This document shows, one piece after another, positions 49,327 through 57,551 of a stretch of 64,000 nt of DNA. The stretch comes from JBQTJN01 sp052387095. GTDB lineage: Bacteria; Pseudomonadota; Alphaproteobacteria; Micavibrionales; Micavibrionaceae. The notes beneath the pieces were generated by a model. That model made no database searches. It saw nothing but the letters and a program-made list of their open reading frames with translations, and was not told where the DNA came from. The stretch spans positions 1 to 64,000 of the forward strand of contig JBQTJN010000006.1 in assembly GCA_052387095.1 (NCBI GenBank), written 5' to 3'. The first letter of the stretch is position 1, and each line of letters begins with the position of its first letter. A program made the position numbers and the translations under genes.

Positions 49327-52164
49327 TTAAGCGGCTTTCCTGATGGTCTTCACCGCATCCGTGCAGCGGTTGCAGAGGCATTCTTCACCCTGTACTTCCG
49401 GCAGCACCCGCCAGCAGCGGTTGCATTTTCGCCCCTCTGCTGCCTGCACAAGAACATTCAAACCATCGCCCTTGATATTCACGGTGGCATTCGATGTAAT
49501 CGTGACTTCGGCCATATCTATATTCTTTAGCACATCAGCATAATCATTTCCGGCATCCACCGTCACTTTCGCTTCAAGCGAAGATCCTAAAGTTTTATTG
49601 GCGCGCTGCGGTTCAATCGCTTTAAGTACCTCACTGCGCACGATCCGGACTTTTTCCCATCGCGCAGCCAAATTCTTATTATTCCACCCTTCCGGAATCT
49701 CCGGGAAAATTTTCAAATGCACACTTTCTGCATCTTCGAACACACCCGCCGGGCGGTGGTTCCATGCCTCTTCCGTCGTGAATGCCAGAATCGGCGCAAA
49801 CCAGGTCGTCAGACATTCGAATATATGCGCCAGCACGGTGCGGCAAGCGCGGCGCTCGAACAGATCCGGCCGGTCGCAATAGAGACGGTCCTTGCGGATA
49901 TCGAAATAAAACGCCGAGAGTTCGTTGTTGCAGAAGAGGTGCAGCTTGTTCGCCAGCTTGCTGTATTCGTAATTCTTGATGTGATCGCGCACGGTTGAAT
50001 CCATCTCGGAGAGAAGATGCAGCATATAGCGCTCCAGCTCCGGCATCTTTGCGTAATTCTTGGCATCGATTTTCTCGTCCGCGGTAAAGCCATCGAGCGC
50101 CCCCAGCAAAAACCTAAAAGTATTCCGGATGCGGCGGTAGAGATCGCCCGTCATGCGGATAGAATCCTTGCTGATGCGGATATCTTCGGAAAAATCCGTG
50201 ATCATCGTCCAGAGGCGCAAAATATCGGCGCCCGATTCTTCCATCACCTTCAACGGATCGACCACGTTGCCCAGCGACTTGGACATTTTATAGCCCTTTT
50301 CATCGAGCACGAACCCGTGCGTCAATACCGCCTTGAACGGCGCCCGCCCGCGCGTGCCGCAACTCTCGAGCAGCGACGAATGGAACCAGCCGCGATGCTG
50401 GTCGGAGCCTTCGAGATACAGATCCGCCGGGCTCCGCAACTCTTCGCGGTCCTCGCAGACGAATGCATGCGTTGAGCCGGATTCGAACCACACATCGACG
50501 ATGTCGAATACCTGGTCGTAATCCCCGGCCTTGTAATCCGGCCCAAGGAAATCCCGCGCGTCCCGCGCCCACCACGCATCCGAGCCGTCCTTCTCGAAAA
50601 TCTCAAAAATGCGGGTCAAAACTTTTTCATCTTTCAGAACCTCACCCGTGTCTTTATGCACGAACAGCGCGATCGGCACGCCCCACGCGCGCTGGCGCGA
50701 AATGCACCAGTCGGGACGCTGCGCGATCATCGCGTTAATGCGGGTTTCGCCCTTGGCGGGAATCCACGTGGTTTCGGCAATCGCCTCCAGCGCGGTTTTA
50801 CGCAAATTATTTTCTTCCATGCCGATAAACCATTGCGGCGTCGTGCGGAAAATCAGCGGCGCCTTCGAACGCCAGCTATGAGGATATTCATGGCGCAGAC
50901 TGCCCTTCGCCAGCAACCCGCCGGCCTCATCCAGCGCCTTGAGCACGGCAAAATTCCCGCCGCCCATCTCGCCCTTCTGCGTATAAACTTCCATGCCTGC
51001 AAAAAGCGGCACATGCGCGCGGTATGTTCCATCGCCCGCCACGTTGTCGGTGACTTCAATGCCGTACTGCATGCCGAGATTAAAGTCGTCGACGCCGTGA
51101 CCCGGCGCGATATGGACGAAACCGGTTCCCGCATCATCCGTCACAAAATCACCGGGGAAAAGTTTGACGTCGTGATCATAACCCTGCCCGCGCAAGGGGT
51201 GAGCGCAGACCATCCCTGCGAAATCGCTACCCTTGAATTCCCCGAGCTCCTTGAACGCGGTAATTTTCGCTTCTTTTTTCACCGTTTCGGCCAGCGCCCG
51301 CGCCAGCAAAAACTTTTCGCCTTTTTTCGCCCTGCTGCCCTCTTCTGTTTCTTCGACTTCATAAAGCGCATAGTCGAATTTTTCGCCGTACGCGATCGCG
51401 CGGTTCGAAGGCATGGTCCACGGCGTCGTCGTCCAGATTATAACGGCGGCGCCCTCAAATTCCTTTTTTAGGGCTTTGATAACCGGGAACTTTACCCACA
51501 CGGTGATGGATTTCATCTCCTGATATTCGACTTCCGCTTCCGCCAGCGCCGTCTGCTCCACGACCGACCACAAGACGGATTTAACCCCGCGGTAAAGCCC
51601 GCCACCCAGCAGGAATTTATGAATCTCGCGGACGATCGAGGCTTCGACGTTTTTCGTCATGGTCAGATACGGGTTCTTCCAGTCGCCCGTCACGCCGAGG
51701 CGCTGGAACTGCGCCGATTGCACGTCTACCCATTCCTGCGCGAACCTCCGGCACTCATCCCGGAAGGTCAGCGCATCGACATCGTCTTTATTCTTGCCCT
51801 GCTCGCGGTATTTTTCCTCGATCTTCCATTCTATGGGGAGGCCGTGGCAATCCCAGCCCGGCACATAGGGCGCATCGTAATTCATCATCGCCCATGATTT
51901 GACGACGACATCTTTCAGGATTTTGTTAACCGCGTGGCCCATATGGATGTGGCCGTTCGCGTAAGGCGGTCCGTCATGCAGGATGAATTTCTTACGGCCT
52001 TTCGCGCCCGCGCGCATCGCGGCGTAAAGGTCATTCTCCTGCCATTGCTTCAAAATCTCCGGCTCCTTCTGCGGTAAATTGCCCCGCATCGGGAAATCGG
52101 TTTTCGGCAGGAACACGGTCCCGTCTATCGGGTTGTCTCTGGTTTCGGTTTTATCGGCGCACAT
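49327..52164 (-). CDS. ileS: Isoleucyl-tRNA synthetase
   Basis: IleS charges tRNA-Ile. The 945-residue class I enzyme has the HIGH motif as ANGHIHMGHAVNKILKD, the CP1 editing domain (TTPWTMPSNRAIAYGE and GTGFVHIAPGHGVDDF), KMSKSLGN and a C-terminal zinc finger (CNRCWRVLPEVQ...CLCNRC). The finger and lengths fit the bacterial (pseudomonic acid-sensitive) type. I start at the ATG at 52164; a TTG three codons earlier is possible. The order msrA-repeat-ileS is convergent. Confidence 0.97.
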   Translation of the reverse strand: MCADKTETRDNPIDGTVFLPKTDFPMRGNLPQKEPEILKQWQENDLYAAMRAGAKGRKKFILHDGPPYANGHIHMGHAVNKILKDVVVKSWAMMNYDAPYVPGWDCHGLPIEWKIEEKYREQGKNKDDVDALTFRDECRRFAQEWVDVQSAQFQRLGVTGDWKNPYLTMTKNVEASIVREIHKFLLGGGLYRGVKSVLWSVVEQTALAEAEVEYQEMKSITVWVKFPVIKALKKEFEGAAVIIWTTTPWTMPSNRAIAYGEKFDYALYEVEETEEGSRAKKGEKFLLARALAETVKKEAKITAFKELGEFKGSDFAGMVCAHPLRGQGYDHDVKLFPGDFVTDDAGTGFVHIAPGHGVDDFNLGMQYGIEVTDNVAGDGTYRAHVPLFAGMEVYTQKGEMGGGNFAVLKALDEAGGLLAKGSLRHEYPHSWRSKAPLIFRTTPQWFIGMEENNLRKTALEAIAETTWIPAKGETRINAMIAQRPDWCISRQRAWGVPIALFVHKDTGEVLKDEKVLTRIFEIFEKDGSDAWWARDARDFLGPDYKAGDYDQVFDIVDVWFESGSTHAFVCEDREELRSPADLYLEGSDQHRGWFHSSLLESCGTRGRAPFKAVLTHGFVLDEKGYKMSKSLGNVVDPLKVMEESGADILRLWTMITDFSEDIRISKDSIRMTGDLYRRIRNTFRFLLGALDGFTADEKIDAKNYAKMPELERYMLHLLSEMDSTVRDHIKNYEYSKLANKLHLFCNNELSAFYFDIRKDRLYCDRPDLFERRACRTVLAHIFECLTTWFAPILAFTTEEAWNHRPAGVFEDAESVHLKIFPEIPEGWNNKNLAARWEKVRIVRSEVLKAIEPQRANKTLGSSLEAKVTVDAGNDYADVLKNIDMAEVTITSNATVNIKGDGLNVLVQAAEGRKCNRCWRVLPEVQGEECLCNRCTDAVKTIRKAA

Positions 52165-52205
52165 GAGGGTCAATATGCGGGAAAGCCTCCTGCAAAATCA
52201 AGCCT

Positions 52206-53126
52206 TTAAATCCCGAGCACCGCCAGCACCAGCGGTATATAAAACAGCGCGAACACCGTGCCCAGCAGGACAGTCGTCGCCGCCTTTTCCGGCACCAGAT
52301 TCATTTGCGCGGCGAAAGCGGCAATGTTGGCCGCGGGCGGCACGATGGAATAAACCAGCATCAGCTTGTAAATGCTGGAATCCAGCCAGTGCAGAAAATA
52401 CCAGTCAAGCGCCACGGCGCCGGAGACCAGCAGCGGCCAGGCGAGGAACTTGCCCGCGAAAGCCAGGCCGGCCAGCCGCGGCCCGATGACGATTTTCTCC
52501 ACCTTTGAAAGCGCCGCGCCGATAATCATCATCCCGAGAATGACATACGCGCCCTTGAAATACGACCAGTAGACGTAAAATTGCTCCGGCATTTGGGCGC
52601 CCATGCTATTAGCAATGAGACCCGCCGCTACCGCATAGAGACTTGGAAACTTTGCCAGCTTGATCAGGCTGTCGCGCACCGTGAAGCGCCCGCGCGCCGC
52701 GATATAATAACCGATGCTGCCTTCGTATATAATGCCGGCCAGCAGCATGAACATGTAAATCCCGACCAGCTCTTTCGGAAACAGCAGGATCACCAGCGGC
52801 AGGCCGAAATAACCGGTATTTCCCATCGAGGCGCACATCGAAACCAGGTTGGCGCGCCCGTCGCCGTAAATTTTATTGCCGATACGCAAGAAACCGAAAC
52901 CGACCGCGCAATGAATGAAGTAAAGAATGACCGGCACGGCAAGATAGGCAGGCTGCAGGTCAAGATCGACGATAAAGCCGAACGCGACAATCGGCACGCA
53001 GATATAGATCGCCACATTGGCCAGCGTTTCCCGGTCAAGGCGGAGCCACTTGCCGACAAAATAGCCGGCCGCAATAATCAGGTAGAGCGGCATCAGATTT
53101 GTGAAGAGAAGCAGGAAAATATCCAT
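52206..53126 (-). CDS. AEC-family permease (auxin efflux carrier type)
   Basis: This 306-residue protein has ten predicted membrane segments in two five-helix halves. The family pattern is clear: an N-terminal MPLYLIIAAGYFVGKWL, then SMGNTGYFGLPLVI, and near the C-terminus SIVPPAANIAAFAAQMNL. Members of the BART superfamily carry organic acids and similar anions out of the cell; the substrate cannot be told. I start at the ATG at 53126, with GAGGATATT upstream. It lies 14 bp after ribF and 40 bp before ileS, so the three may be one transcript. Confidence 0.85.
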   Translation of the reverse strand: MDIFLLLFTNLMPLYLIIAAGYFVGKWLRLDRETLANVAIYICVPIVAFGFIVDLDLQPAYLAVPVILYFIHCAVGFGFLRIGNKIYGDGRANLVSMCASMGNTGYFGLPLVILLFPKELVGIYMFMLLAGIIYEGSIGYYIAARGRFTVRDSLIKLAKFPSLYAVAAGLIANSMGAQMPEQFYVYWSYFKGAYVILGMMIIGAALSKVEKIVIGPRLAGLAFAGKFLAWPLLVSGAVALDWYFLHWLDSSIYKLMLVYSIVPPAANIAAFAAQMNLVPEKAATTVLLGTVFALFYIPLVLAVLGI

Positions 53127-53140
53127 CAAAATATCCTCTT

Positions 53141-53165
53141 CGTCATTGCGTTCCTCGCAATGACG
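53141..53165. repeat. Collapsed copy of the CGTCATTGCGAG repeat
   Basis: CGTCATTGCG-TTC-CTCGCAATGACG is only the two terminal arms of the MITE-like family joined with a few bases, as if the 70-bp middle were excised. It overlaps the end of ribF and supplies its last codons (LRGTQ). Confidence 0.75.
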
Positions 53166-54081
53166 TATGTTTCAGTATTTTCTTGATTTGAATGCAGTCT
53201 TTATCGATCTGCGCGATCAGCTCGCTCATGGAATCGAAACGCGCCTCGCTGCGGATGCGTTTCACAGGCCTGACTTTCAGAGTCTGCTCGTAAATCTCCT
53301 GATTGAAATCGAAAATATAACTTTCGACCTGCGCTTCCGGGATTTCAAACATCGGCCTTATACCGACATTCACCGCCGCCTTGCGCCATATATCTTCGCC
53401 CTTGATCTGCACCAGCGCCGCATAAACGCCGTAAGCCGGGTGCATCGTCTGGGCCAGCGCGAAATTCGCCGTCGGATATCCCAAGGCACGGCCGCGCTGG
53501 TCGCCCCTGATCACCGCGCCCCACATTTCCCACTCCCATCCCAATAATGCATTCGCCTTGACAAGATCACCGGCGCGCAAGGCTTCGCGGATCAGACTCG
53601 ATGAAATCACATCCTCATGCTCCGTCACGGGTGTAACTTCACTTACCTCTATGCCGGCCTTCACAATATCGGCAGGTTTGCCTTTACGCATCTGGCCGAA
53701 ACGGAAATCAGCACCGACAACCACATGCTCTGCGCCGAGTCCGTCTTTAAGAATATTCTTGATAAAATTCTCTGCGCTTTGGCTGGCGAAATCCCAGTCG
53801 AAGGGCAGCGCGAAAACCAGCTCCGCGCCCTCCGCCTCGAGCCGCTGCGCCTTTAATGGAAAAGGTGTCAGCCGCGATGGCGGATCGTCCGGGCGAAACA
53901 CTTGCCGCGGGTGTGGCTCAAAAGTCAGTACGCCGAACGGCCGGTTCGCCTTTGCCGCCACCTCCCGCGCCTGCCGCAGCAACGCCTGATGCCCTCGATG
54001 GACCCCGTCGAAATTGCCGATCGCCAGCACGCTCCGGCGCGCCCATTCGGGCAGGGATTTGAAATCCGTGAATGTTTTCAT
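53143..54081 (-). CDS. ribF: Bifunctional riboflavin kinase/FAD synthetase
   Basis: RibF makes FMN and FAD. The 312-residue protein has the adenylyltransferase domain first, with LAIGNFDGVHRGHQALL (nucleotidyl-transferase HxGH-like) and VVVGADFRFGQMRKG, then ISSSLIREALRAGDLVKANA. The kinase domain follows with GVIRGDQRGRALGYPTANFA and AAVNVGIRPMF and VESYIFDFNQEIYEQ. Length is standard. The last few residues are encoded by a collapsed palindromic repeat. It opens the ribF-permease-ileS run. Confidence 0.95.
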   Translation of the reverse strand: MKTFTDFKSLPEWARRSVLAIGNFDGVHRGHQALLRQAREVAAKANRPFGVLTFEPHPRQVFRPDDPPSRLTPFPLKAQRLEAEGAELVFALPFDWDFASQSAENFIKNILKDGLGAEHVVVGADFRFGQMRKGKPADIVKAGIEVSEVTPVTEHEDVISSSLIREALRAGDLVKANALLGWEWEMWGAVIRGDQRGRALGYPTANFALAQTMHPAYGVYAALVQIKGEDIWRKAAVNVGIRPMFEIPEAQVESYIFDFNQEIYEQTLKVRPVKRIRSEARFDSMSELIAQIDKDCIQIKKILKHTSLRGTQ

Positions 54082-54241
54082 AAGCAGGGTGTCCTGAAGG
54101 GCTGTCTAACCGCTTCTTTTTTCCTTTTAAAAATGTAGCATGGCAACGTCAATGTCCTAAGGGCGGGGCCTGTAAATATATCCTGACAAAATTAGGAATA
54201 TTTTCCTTGACAGGAATTGGATTTTTTTCTAAAATATAAAT

Positions 54242-54335
54242 CGTCATTGCGAGCGAATGTAAACGAGCGAAGCAATCCAGGGGCCATTATAATGACTCTG
54301 GATTGCTTCGTCGCGTGCCGCTCCTCGCAATGACG
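54242..54335. repeat. MITE-like palindromic repeat, CGTCATTGCGAG family
   Basis: It starts CGTCATTGCGAGCGAATG and ends CGCTCCTCGCAATGACG, with GAAGCAATCCAGGGGCC and GACTCTGGATTGCTTCG paired inside. It is the best-preserved full copy. It lies in a 457-bp gap between divergent ribF and the bufferin operon; the rest of the gap holds the operon promoter region. Confidence 0.87.
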
Positions 54336-54376
54336 GGATTTAAAAAAACCGGCGAACAAACTGTTAAGGAGACATA

Positions 54377-54421
54377 ATGAACCAGACCCGGCCCAAAGAA
54401 AAAAATCTCGGAACGAACTGA
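54377..54421 (+). CDS. Candidate 14-residue leader peptide
   Basis: ATG with TTAAGGAGACATA directly upstream opens a 14-codon frame (MNQTRPKEKNLGTN) ending in TGA. The ribosome-binding site is stronger than that of most genes here. It precedes the bufferin operon by about 120 bp. It may be a leader peptide or the stub of a lost gene. Confidence 0.25.
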   Translation: MNQTRPKEKNLGTN

Positions 54422-54538
54422 AGAAGACTATATAAAATCCATTTAAAACAGAACTTTAAAAAGCCACACAGAACCGTCATAATCCACGAGTCCCAACTCT
54501 GATAAGATAAAAACAATTTCATTTCGAAAGGAAATGCC

Positions 54539-54928
54539 ATGATTTCAAGAAAAACAATCAACACCATGCTGGTGAGCGCGGTCGCCGTGCTGGCCGGCGC
54601 CCAAAGCGCCTCTGCTTTGGAAGGCCACGTACCGCCCCCGGAAAAAGAAAAATGCTACGGCGTCGTCAAGGCCGGGGCGAATGATTGCGCTTCGGCGTCC
54701 GCTTCTCATACCTGCGCGGGTTACGCCACGGTGAACCGCTCCGGCGAGGAATGGGTCGCCGTTCCGAAAGGCCTGTGCGACAAACTGGCGGGCGGTTCGC
54801 TCACACCGATAGCCGCAGCTGCGCCCACACGCGCTCCCGCAATCACGCAAGAAGCTCCCCCGCAAGGTGAGGCACAACAACCACCCGCACCGCTGGCACC
54901 GCCGGCTGCCGGGCCCGCGGCACAGTAA
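54539..54928 (+). CDS. Bufferin-type DUF2282 peptide precursor (BufA1-like)
   Basis: This 129-residue precursor has a signal peptide (about 1-26, LVSAVAVLAGAQSASA) and the DUF2282 core with four Cys: EKCYGVVKAGANDCAS, SHTCAGYA and PKGLCDKLAGGSL. In known bufferins these Cys are modified by the partner MNIO enzyme to thiooxazoles that bind copper in the periplasm. Unlike typical members, which end soon after the GGxL segment, it has a further tail of about 45 residues rich in Pro, Ala and Gln (QPPAPLAPPAAGPAAQ). AAAGGAAATGCC precedes the start. The downstream MNIO is truncated, so the peptide may stay unmodified. Confidence 0.8.
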   Translation: MISRKTINTMLVSAVAVLAGAQSASALEGHVPPPEKEKCYGVVKAGANDCASASASHTCAGYATVNRSGEEWVAVPKGLCDKLAGGSLTPIAAAAPTRAPAITQEAPPQGEAQQPPAPLAPPAAGPAAQ

Positions 54929-54931
54929 AAA

Positions 54932-55645
54932 GTGCCCACGGCTTCATATAACAAAAACGCACCGGCCGATCCCGTCGGGCTTTCGCTCGGCTCGGACCAG
55001 CCTGTATCGGAGCAGCATCTGCGCAGGTTCAAGGAACTGATCGATCTTTACCAGCCCTTCAACATCTCCGACCACGCGGCCTGGAGCGCCAACGGCAACG
55101 CGCATCGTGGTGATTTATTGCCACTCCCCTACACGCAGGAAACGCTCGATCGTCTTTGCCGCAACATTGACCAGGCGCAGGAATATTTCGGCCGCACCAT
55201 GCTGATTGAAAACCCGTCCACTTATATGAGCTTCGCTCACAACGAGATGAGCGAGCATGAATTCATGAACCGCGTGGCCGCCATGACCGGTTGCGGACTC
55301 CTGCTCGACATCAATAATATTTTTGTGCAGGCGCATAATCATGGCTTCGATGCGCTCGCATATATTGACGGCATTGATGCCTCACGCGTCGGCGAAATGC
55401 ATCTCGCCGGCCATATTGAAAAGGAGGTCGAGGGCGGCACGCTGCTGATCGATACCCATAACCGCCCCGTCCGTTTCGAGGTCTGGAATTTGTATGAACA
55501 CGCCGTGCAGCGCTTCGGCCCGGTCCCGACCCTGATTGAATGGGATAAGGACTTCCCCGGCCTGGATGAATTGCTGAAAGAGGCCGCAAAGGCGCGCAGT
55601 ATTATCGAAAAAGTTACGAACCGAGGGCTGGCGCATGCGGCTTAA
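54932..55645 (+). CDS. DUF692/MNIO enzyme, N-terminally truncated (BufB-like)
   Basis: MNIO enzymes are iron-dependent TIM-barrel oxidases that modify Cys in precursor peptides. This 237-residue protein aligns from the VGLSLGS strand on and keeps SDHAAWS, LIENPST, LLDINNIFV, HLAGHIE, IDTHNRPV and IEWDKDFP, the later metal-binding blocks. About 55-60 N-terminal residues are missing, including the first two strands and the His that normally precedes GVxLS; here it is DPVGLSLG. The start is a GTG 3 bp after the DUF2282 stop. Such loss suggests a recent deletion and an inactive or altered enzyme. It could be treated as a pseudogene. Confidence 0.75.
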   Translation: MPTASYNKNAPADPVGLSLGSDQPVSEQHLRRFKELIDLYQPFNISDHAAWSANGNAHRGDLLPLPYTQETLDRLCRNIDQAQEYFGRTMLIENPSTYMSFAHNEMSEHEFMNRVAAMTGCGLLLDINNIFVQAHNHGFDALAYIDGIDASRVGEMHLAGHIEKEVEGGTLLIDTHNRPVRFEVWNLYEHAVQRFGPVPTLIEWDKDFPGLDELLKEAAKARSIIEKVTNRGLAHAA

Positions 55646-56420
55646 TGAAATCCAGGAACAGTTTCGCGATTTGCTATTGGGGGATTACGACAATCTTGAC
55701 CGGCTGCCTTCCGCTTTTGCCGGGCAGGTCGCGGCGCATGACATCCCGCTCTCCGAACGGCTGAAAATTTACCGCGGCAATATGGTGGGAAATCTGACCG
55801 CTGCTCTCCACGCGACTTTCCCCGTTATAGAAAAACTGGTGGGGGTTGAATTTTTTGATTTCATGGCCCGTCATTACATTCTGCAAAATCCCCCGGCGCA
55901 TGGTTATCTGGGGCGTTACGGTCACCATTTCGACACGTTCATATCCAAATTTAAACCGGCTCAAAATCTGCCGTATTTATACGATACGTCTAGATTTGAA
56001 ATTGCGCTGAACACAGCCTATTACGCTGAAAATGATCAATCTCTGAATGAACGTGATTTTTCATCCCTCAATCCTCGCTCGTATCTGAAATTCCCGAATT
56101 CCGCCTCATTTATCACTTCAGATTTTCCTTTAACCGATATTCGCAATTTTTGCCTCGCGCCCGGACGCTGCACATCACCGGAAATGGCTAAAGGTCCTGT
56201 TTACCTTATGATTTACCGTCCTATGCTTGATGTTGAAATCATTCCTCTTGAACAGGATGAATTCACCTTCCTGCAAAACCTGAATCAAAACAAAACGCTC
56301 GGTGATTCTCTTGAAAAAACGATTCAGGGATTCCCCGATTTCGATGTCGCCGCCTGCCTGCGTCGGCACAGGCAGCTGGACAACCGGGCCGCCCTTGATC
56401 CCCGCCCTGCGACAGTATAA
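55635..56420 (+). CDS. DUF2063 partner protein (BufC-like)
   Basis: This 261-residue protein has the DUF2063 (HvfC/BufC) N-terminal domain: LNEIQEQFRDLLLGDYDNL, then RLKIYRGNMVGNLTAALHATFPVIEKLVG and FFDFMARHYILQNPPAHGYL. A second domain follows from about 110. BufC is thought to bind the precursor and assist the MNIO enzyme. It overlaps the truncated MNIO gene by 11 bp. The C-terminal part is more diverged. The frame is intact, so the decay of the operon seems restricted to the MNIO gene. Confidence 0.82.
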   Translation: MRLNEIQEQFRDLLLGDYDNLDRLPSAFAGQVAAHDIPLSERLKIYRGNMVGNLTAALHATFPVIEKLVGVEFFDFMARHYILQNPPAHGYLGRYGHHFDTFISKFKPAQNLPYLYDTSRFEIALNTAYYAENDQSLNERDFSSLNPRSYLKFPNSASFITSDFPLTDIRNFCLAPGRCTSPEMAKGPVYLMIYRPMLDVEIIPLEQDEFTFLQNLNQNKTLGDSLEKTIQGFPDFDVAACLRRHRQLDNRAALDPRPATV

Positions 56421-56430
56421 AACGCCAGCA

Positions 56431-56985
56431 ATGATCAAAAACCGCCTTCCCCACTTCGCCGCCATCCTGGGCCTCATCCTCGGCGACCAGTTCAGCAAAT
56501 GGCTGGTTATGGCACGGGTCATACGCGCCAATCCCGAAAATGGGCAAAACGCCGTGGGGTTTTTCCCCTGGCTCCTCGACACCCCGGACCTGCTTGGCTT
56601 CACCCGCATTGAGATCCTGCCCTTTTTCAACCTGGTCATGGTCTGGAACAAGGGCATCAGCTTTGGCCTCTTCAACCACGATACGGATTACGGCCCGCTG
56701 ATCCTCGGGATCATGACCCTTCTAATCGTCGGTTTCTTCACTTGGTGGCTTATGAAAAAAAACCATCCCCTGCAGAGCGCCGGCATCATTCTCGTCATCG
56801 GCGGCGCACTCGGCAACCTGATCGACCGGGTCCGTTTCGGCGCCGTGATCGATTTCCTCGACTTCCATGTATCTGGCTATCACTGGCCAGCCTTCAACAT
56901 TGCCGATAGCTGCATCTGCGCCGGCGTCGCACTTCTCCTCATCCACGCCCTGTTTTTTGAAAAAGAGCTTCTTCCAAAGCCCTGA
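56431..56985 (+). CDS. lspA: Lipoprotein signal peptidase
   Basis: LspA is the aspartyl protease that cuts prolipoproteins at the lipobox after Lgt has acted. The 184-residue protein has four membrane helices and both catalytic aspartates, in ALGNLIDRVRFGAVIDFLD and NIADSCICAG. FFNLVMVWNKGISFGLF is the expected conserved block near residue 75. I start at the ATG at 56431 (MIKNRLPHFA); the longer frame is a shadow of the DUF2063 gene. It starts 10 bp after that gene and is followed by a lipoprotein gene, its natural substrate. Confidence 0.94.
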   Translation: MIKNRLPHFAAILGLILGDQFSKWLVMARVIRANPENGQNAVGFFPWLLDTPDLLGFTRIEILPFFNLVMVWNKGISFGLFNHDTDYGPLILGIMTLLIVGFFTWWLMKKNHPLQSAGIILVIGGALGNLIDRVRFGAVIDFLDFHVSGYHWPAFNIADSCICAGVALLLIHALFFEKELLPKP

Positions 56986-57035
56986 ATTTAGTATGGATAA
57001 AGGCACTTGAACCCTTTGCAAACCCAAGGCCCTCT

Positions 57036-57551
57036 ATGATTCGTACCAATAAGATTTTGATCGCCTGCGCGGCCCTTCTTGCCCTCAGCGCCTGCTCGAA
57101 CGCCAAGAAGCAACTCGGCCTCACCCGCGAAAGCCCCGATGAGTTCGCTGTCGTCAAGCGCGCGCCGCTTGCACTGCCTCCTGAATACACCCTGCGCCCG
57201 CCGCGCCCCGGCCAGCCGCGCCCGCAGGAAATGAGCACAACGGAAGAAGCCCGCACGGCCGTGCTGGGCGGCCCGGCGCAACAGCTCGAAGGATTTACTG
57301 AAGGTGAAATTCAATTCCTCGACCAGGCCGGCGCAGCAACCGCCGATCCATCCGTTCGTCAGAAAGTCGATGCCGAAACGCCCGCCTACGCCGAAAAAGC
57401 AAAACCTGTTGTGCAGCGCATCCTTGGCACCGGCGATCCCGAAGGTGCTTCCAATGTCGTGAATGCCACTGAAGAAAAAAAGCGTCTGGATAAAAACGAG
57501 GAAGAGGGAAAAGCCGTAACGGTCGGGGAGACCCCTTCGATTGAACAATAA
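57036..57551 (+). CDS. Lipoprotein of the BamF (DUF3035) family
   Basis: BamF is an alphaproteobacterial accessory lipoprotein of the outer-membrane BAM complex. The 171-residue protein has a lipoprotein signal (LIACAALLALSACSN, Cys at about 20) and the conserved block TRESPDEFAVVKRAPLALPPEYTLRPP near 30-60, which defines the family. The remainder is Ala/Glu-rich and probably disordered. It starts 50 bp after lspA and its end overlaps the first M16 protease gene by 11 bp. DUF3035 proteins occur in Alphaproteobacteria only, which supports the lineage call. Confidence 0.85.
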   Translation: MIRTNKILIACAALLALSACSNAKKQLGLTRESPDEFAVVKRAPLALPPEYTLRPPRPGQPRPQEMSTTEEARTAVLGGPAQQLEGFTEGEIQFLDQAGAATADPSVRQKVDAETPAYAEKAKPVVQRILGTGDPEGASNVVNATEEKKRLDKNEEEGKAVTVGETPSIEQ

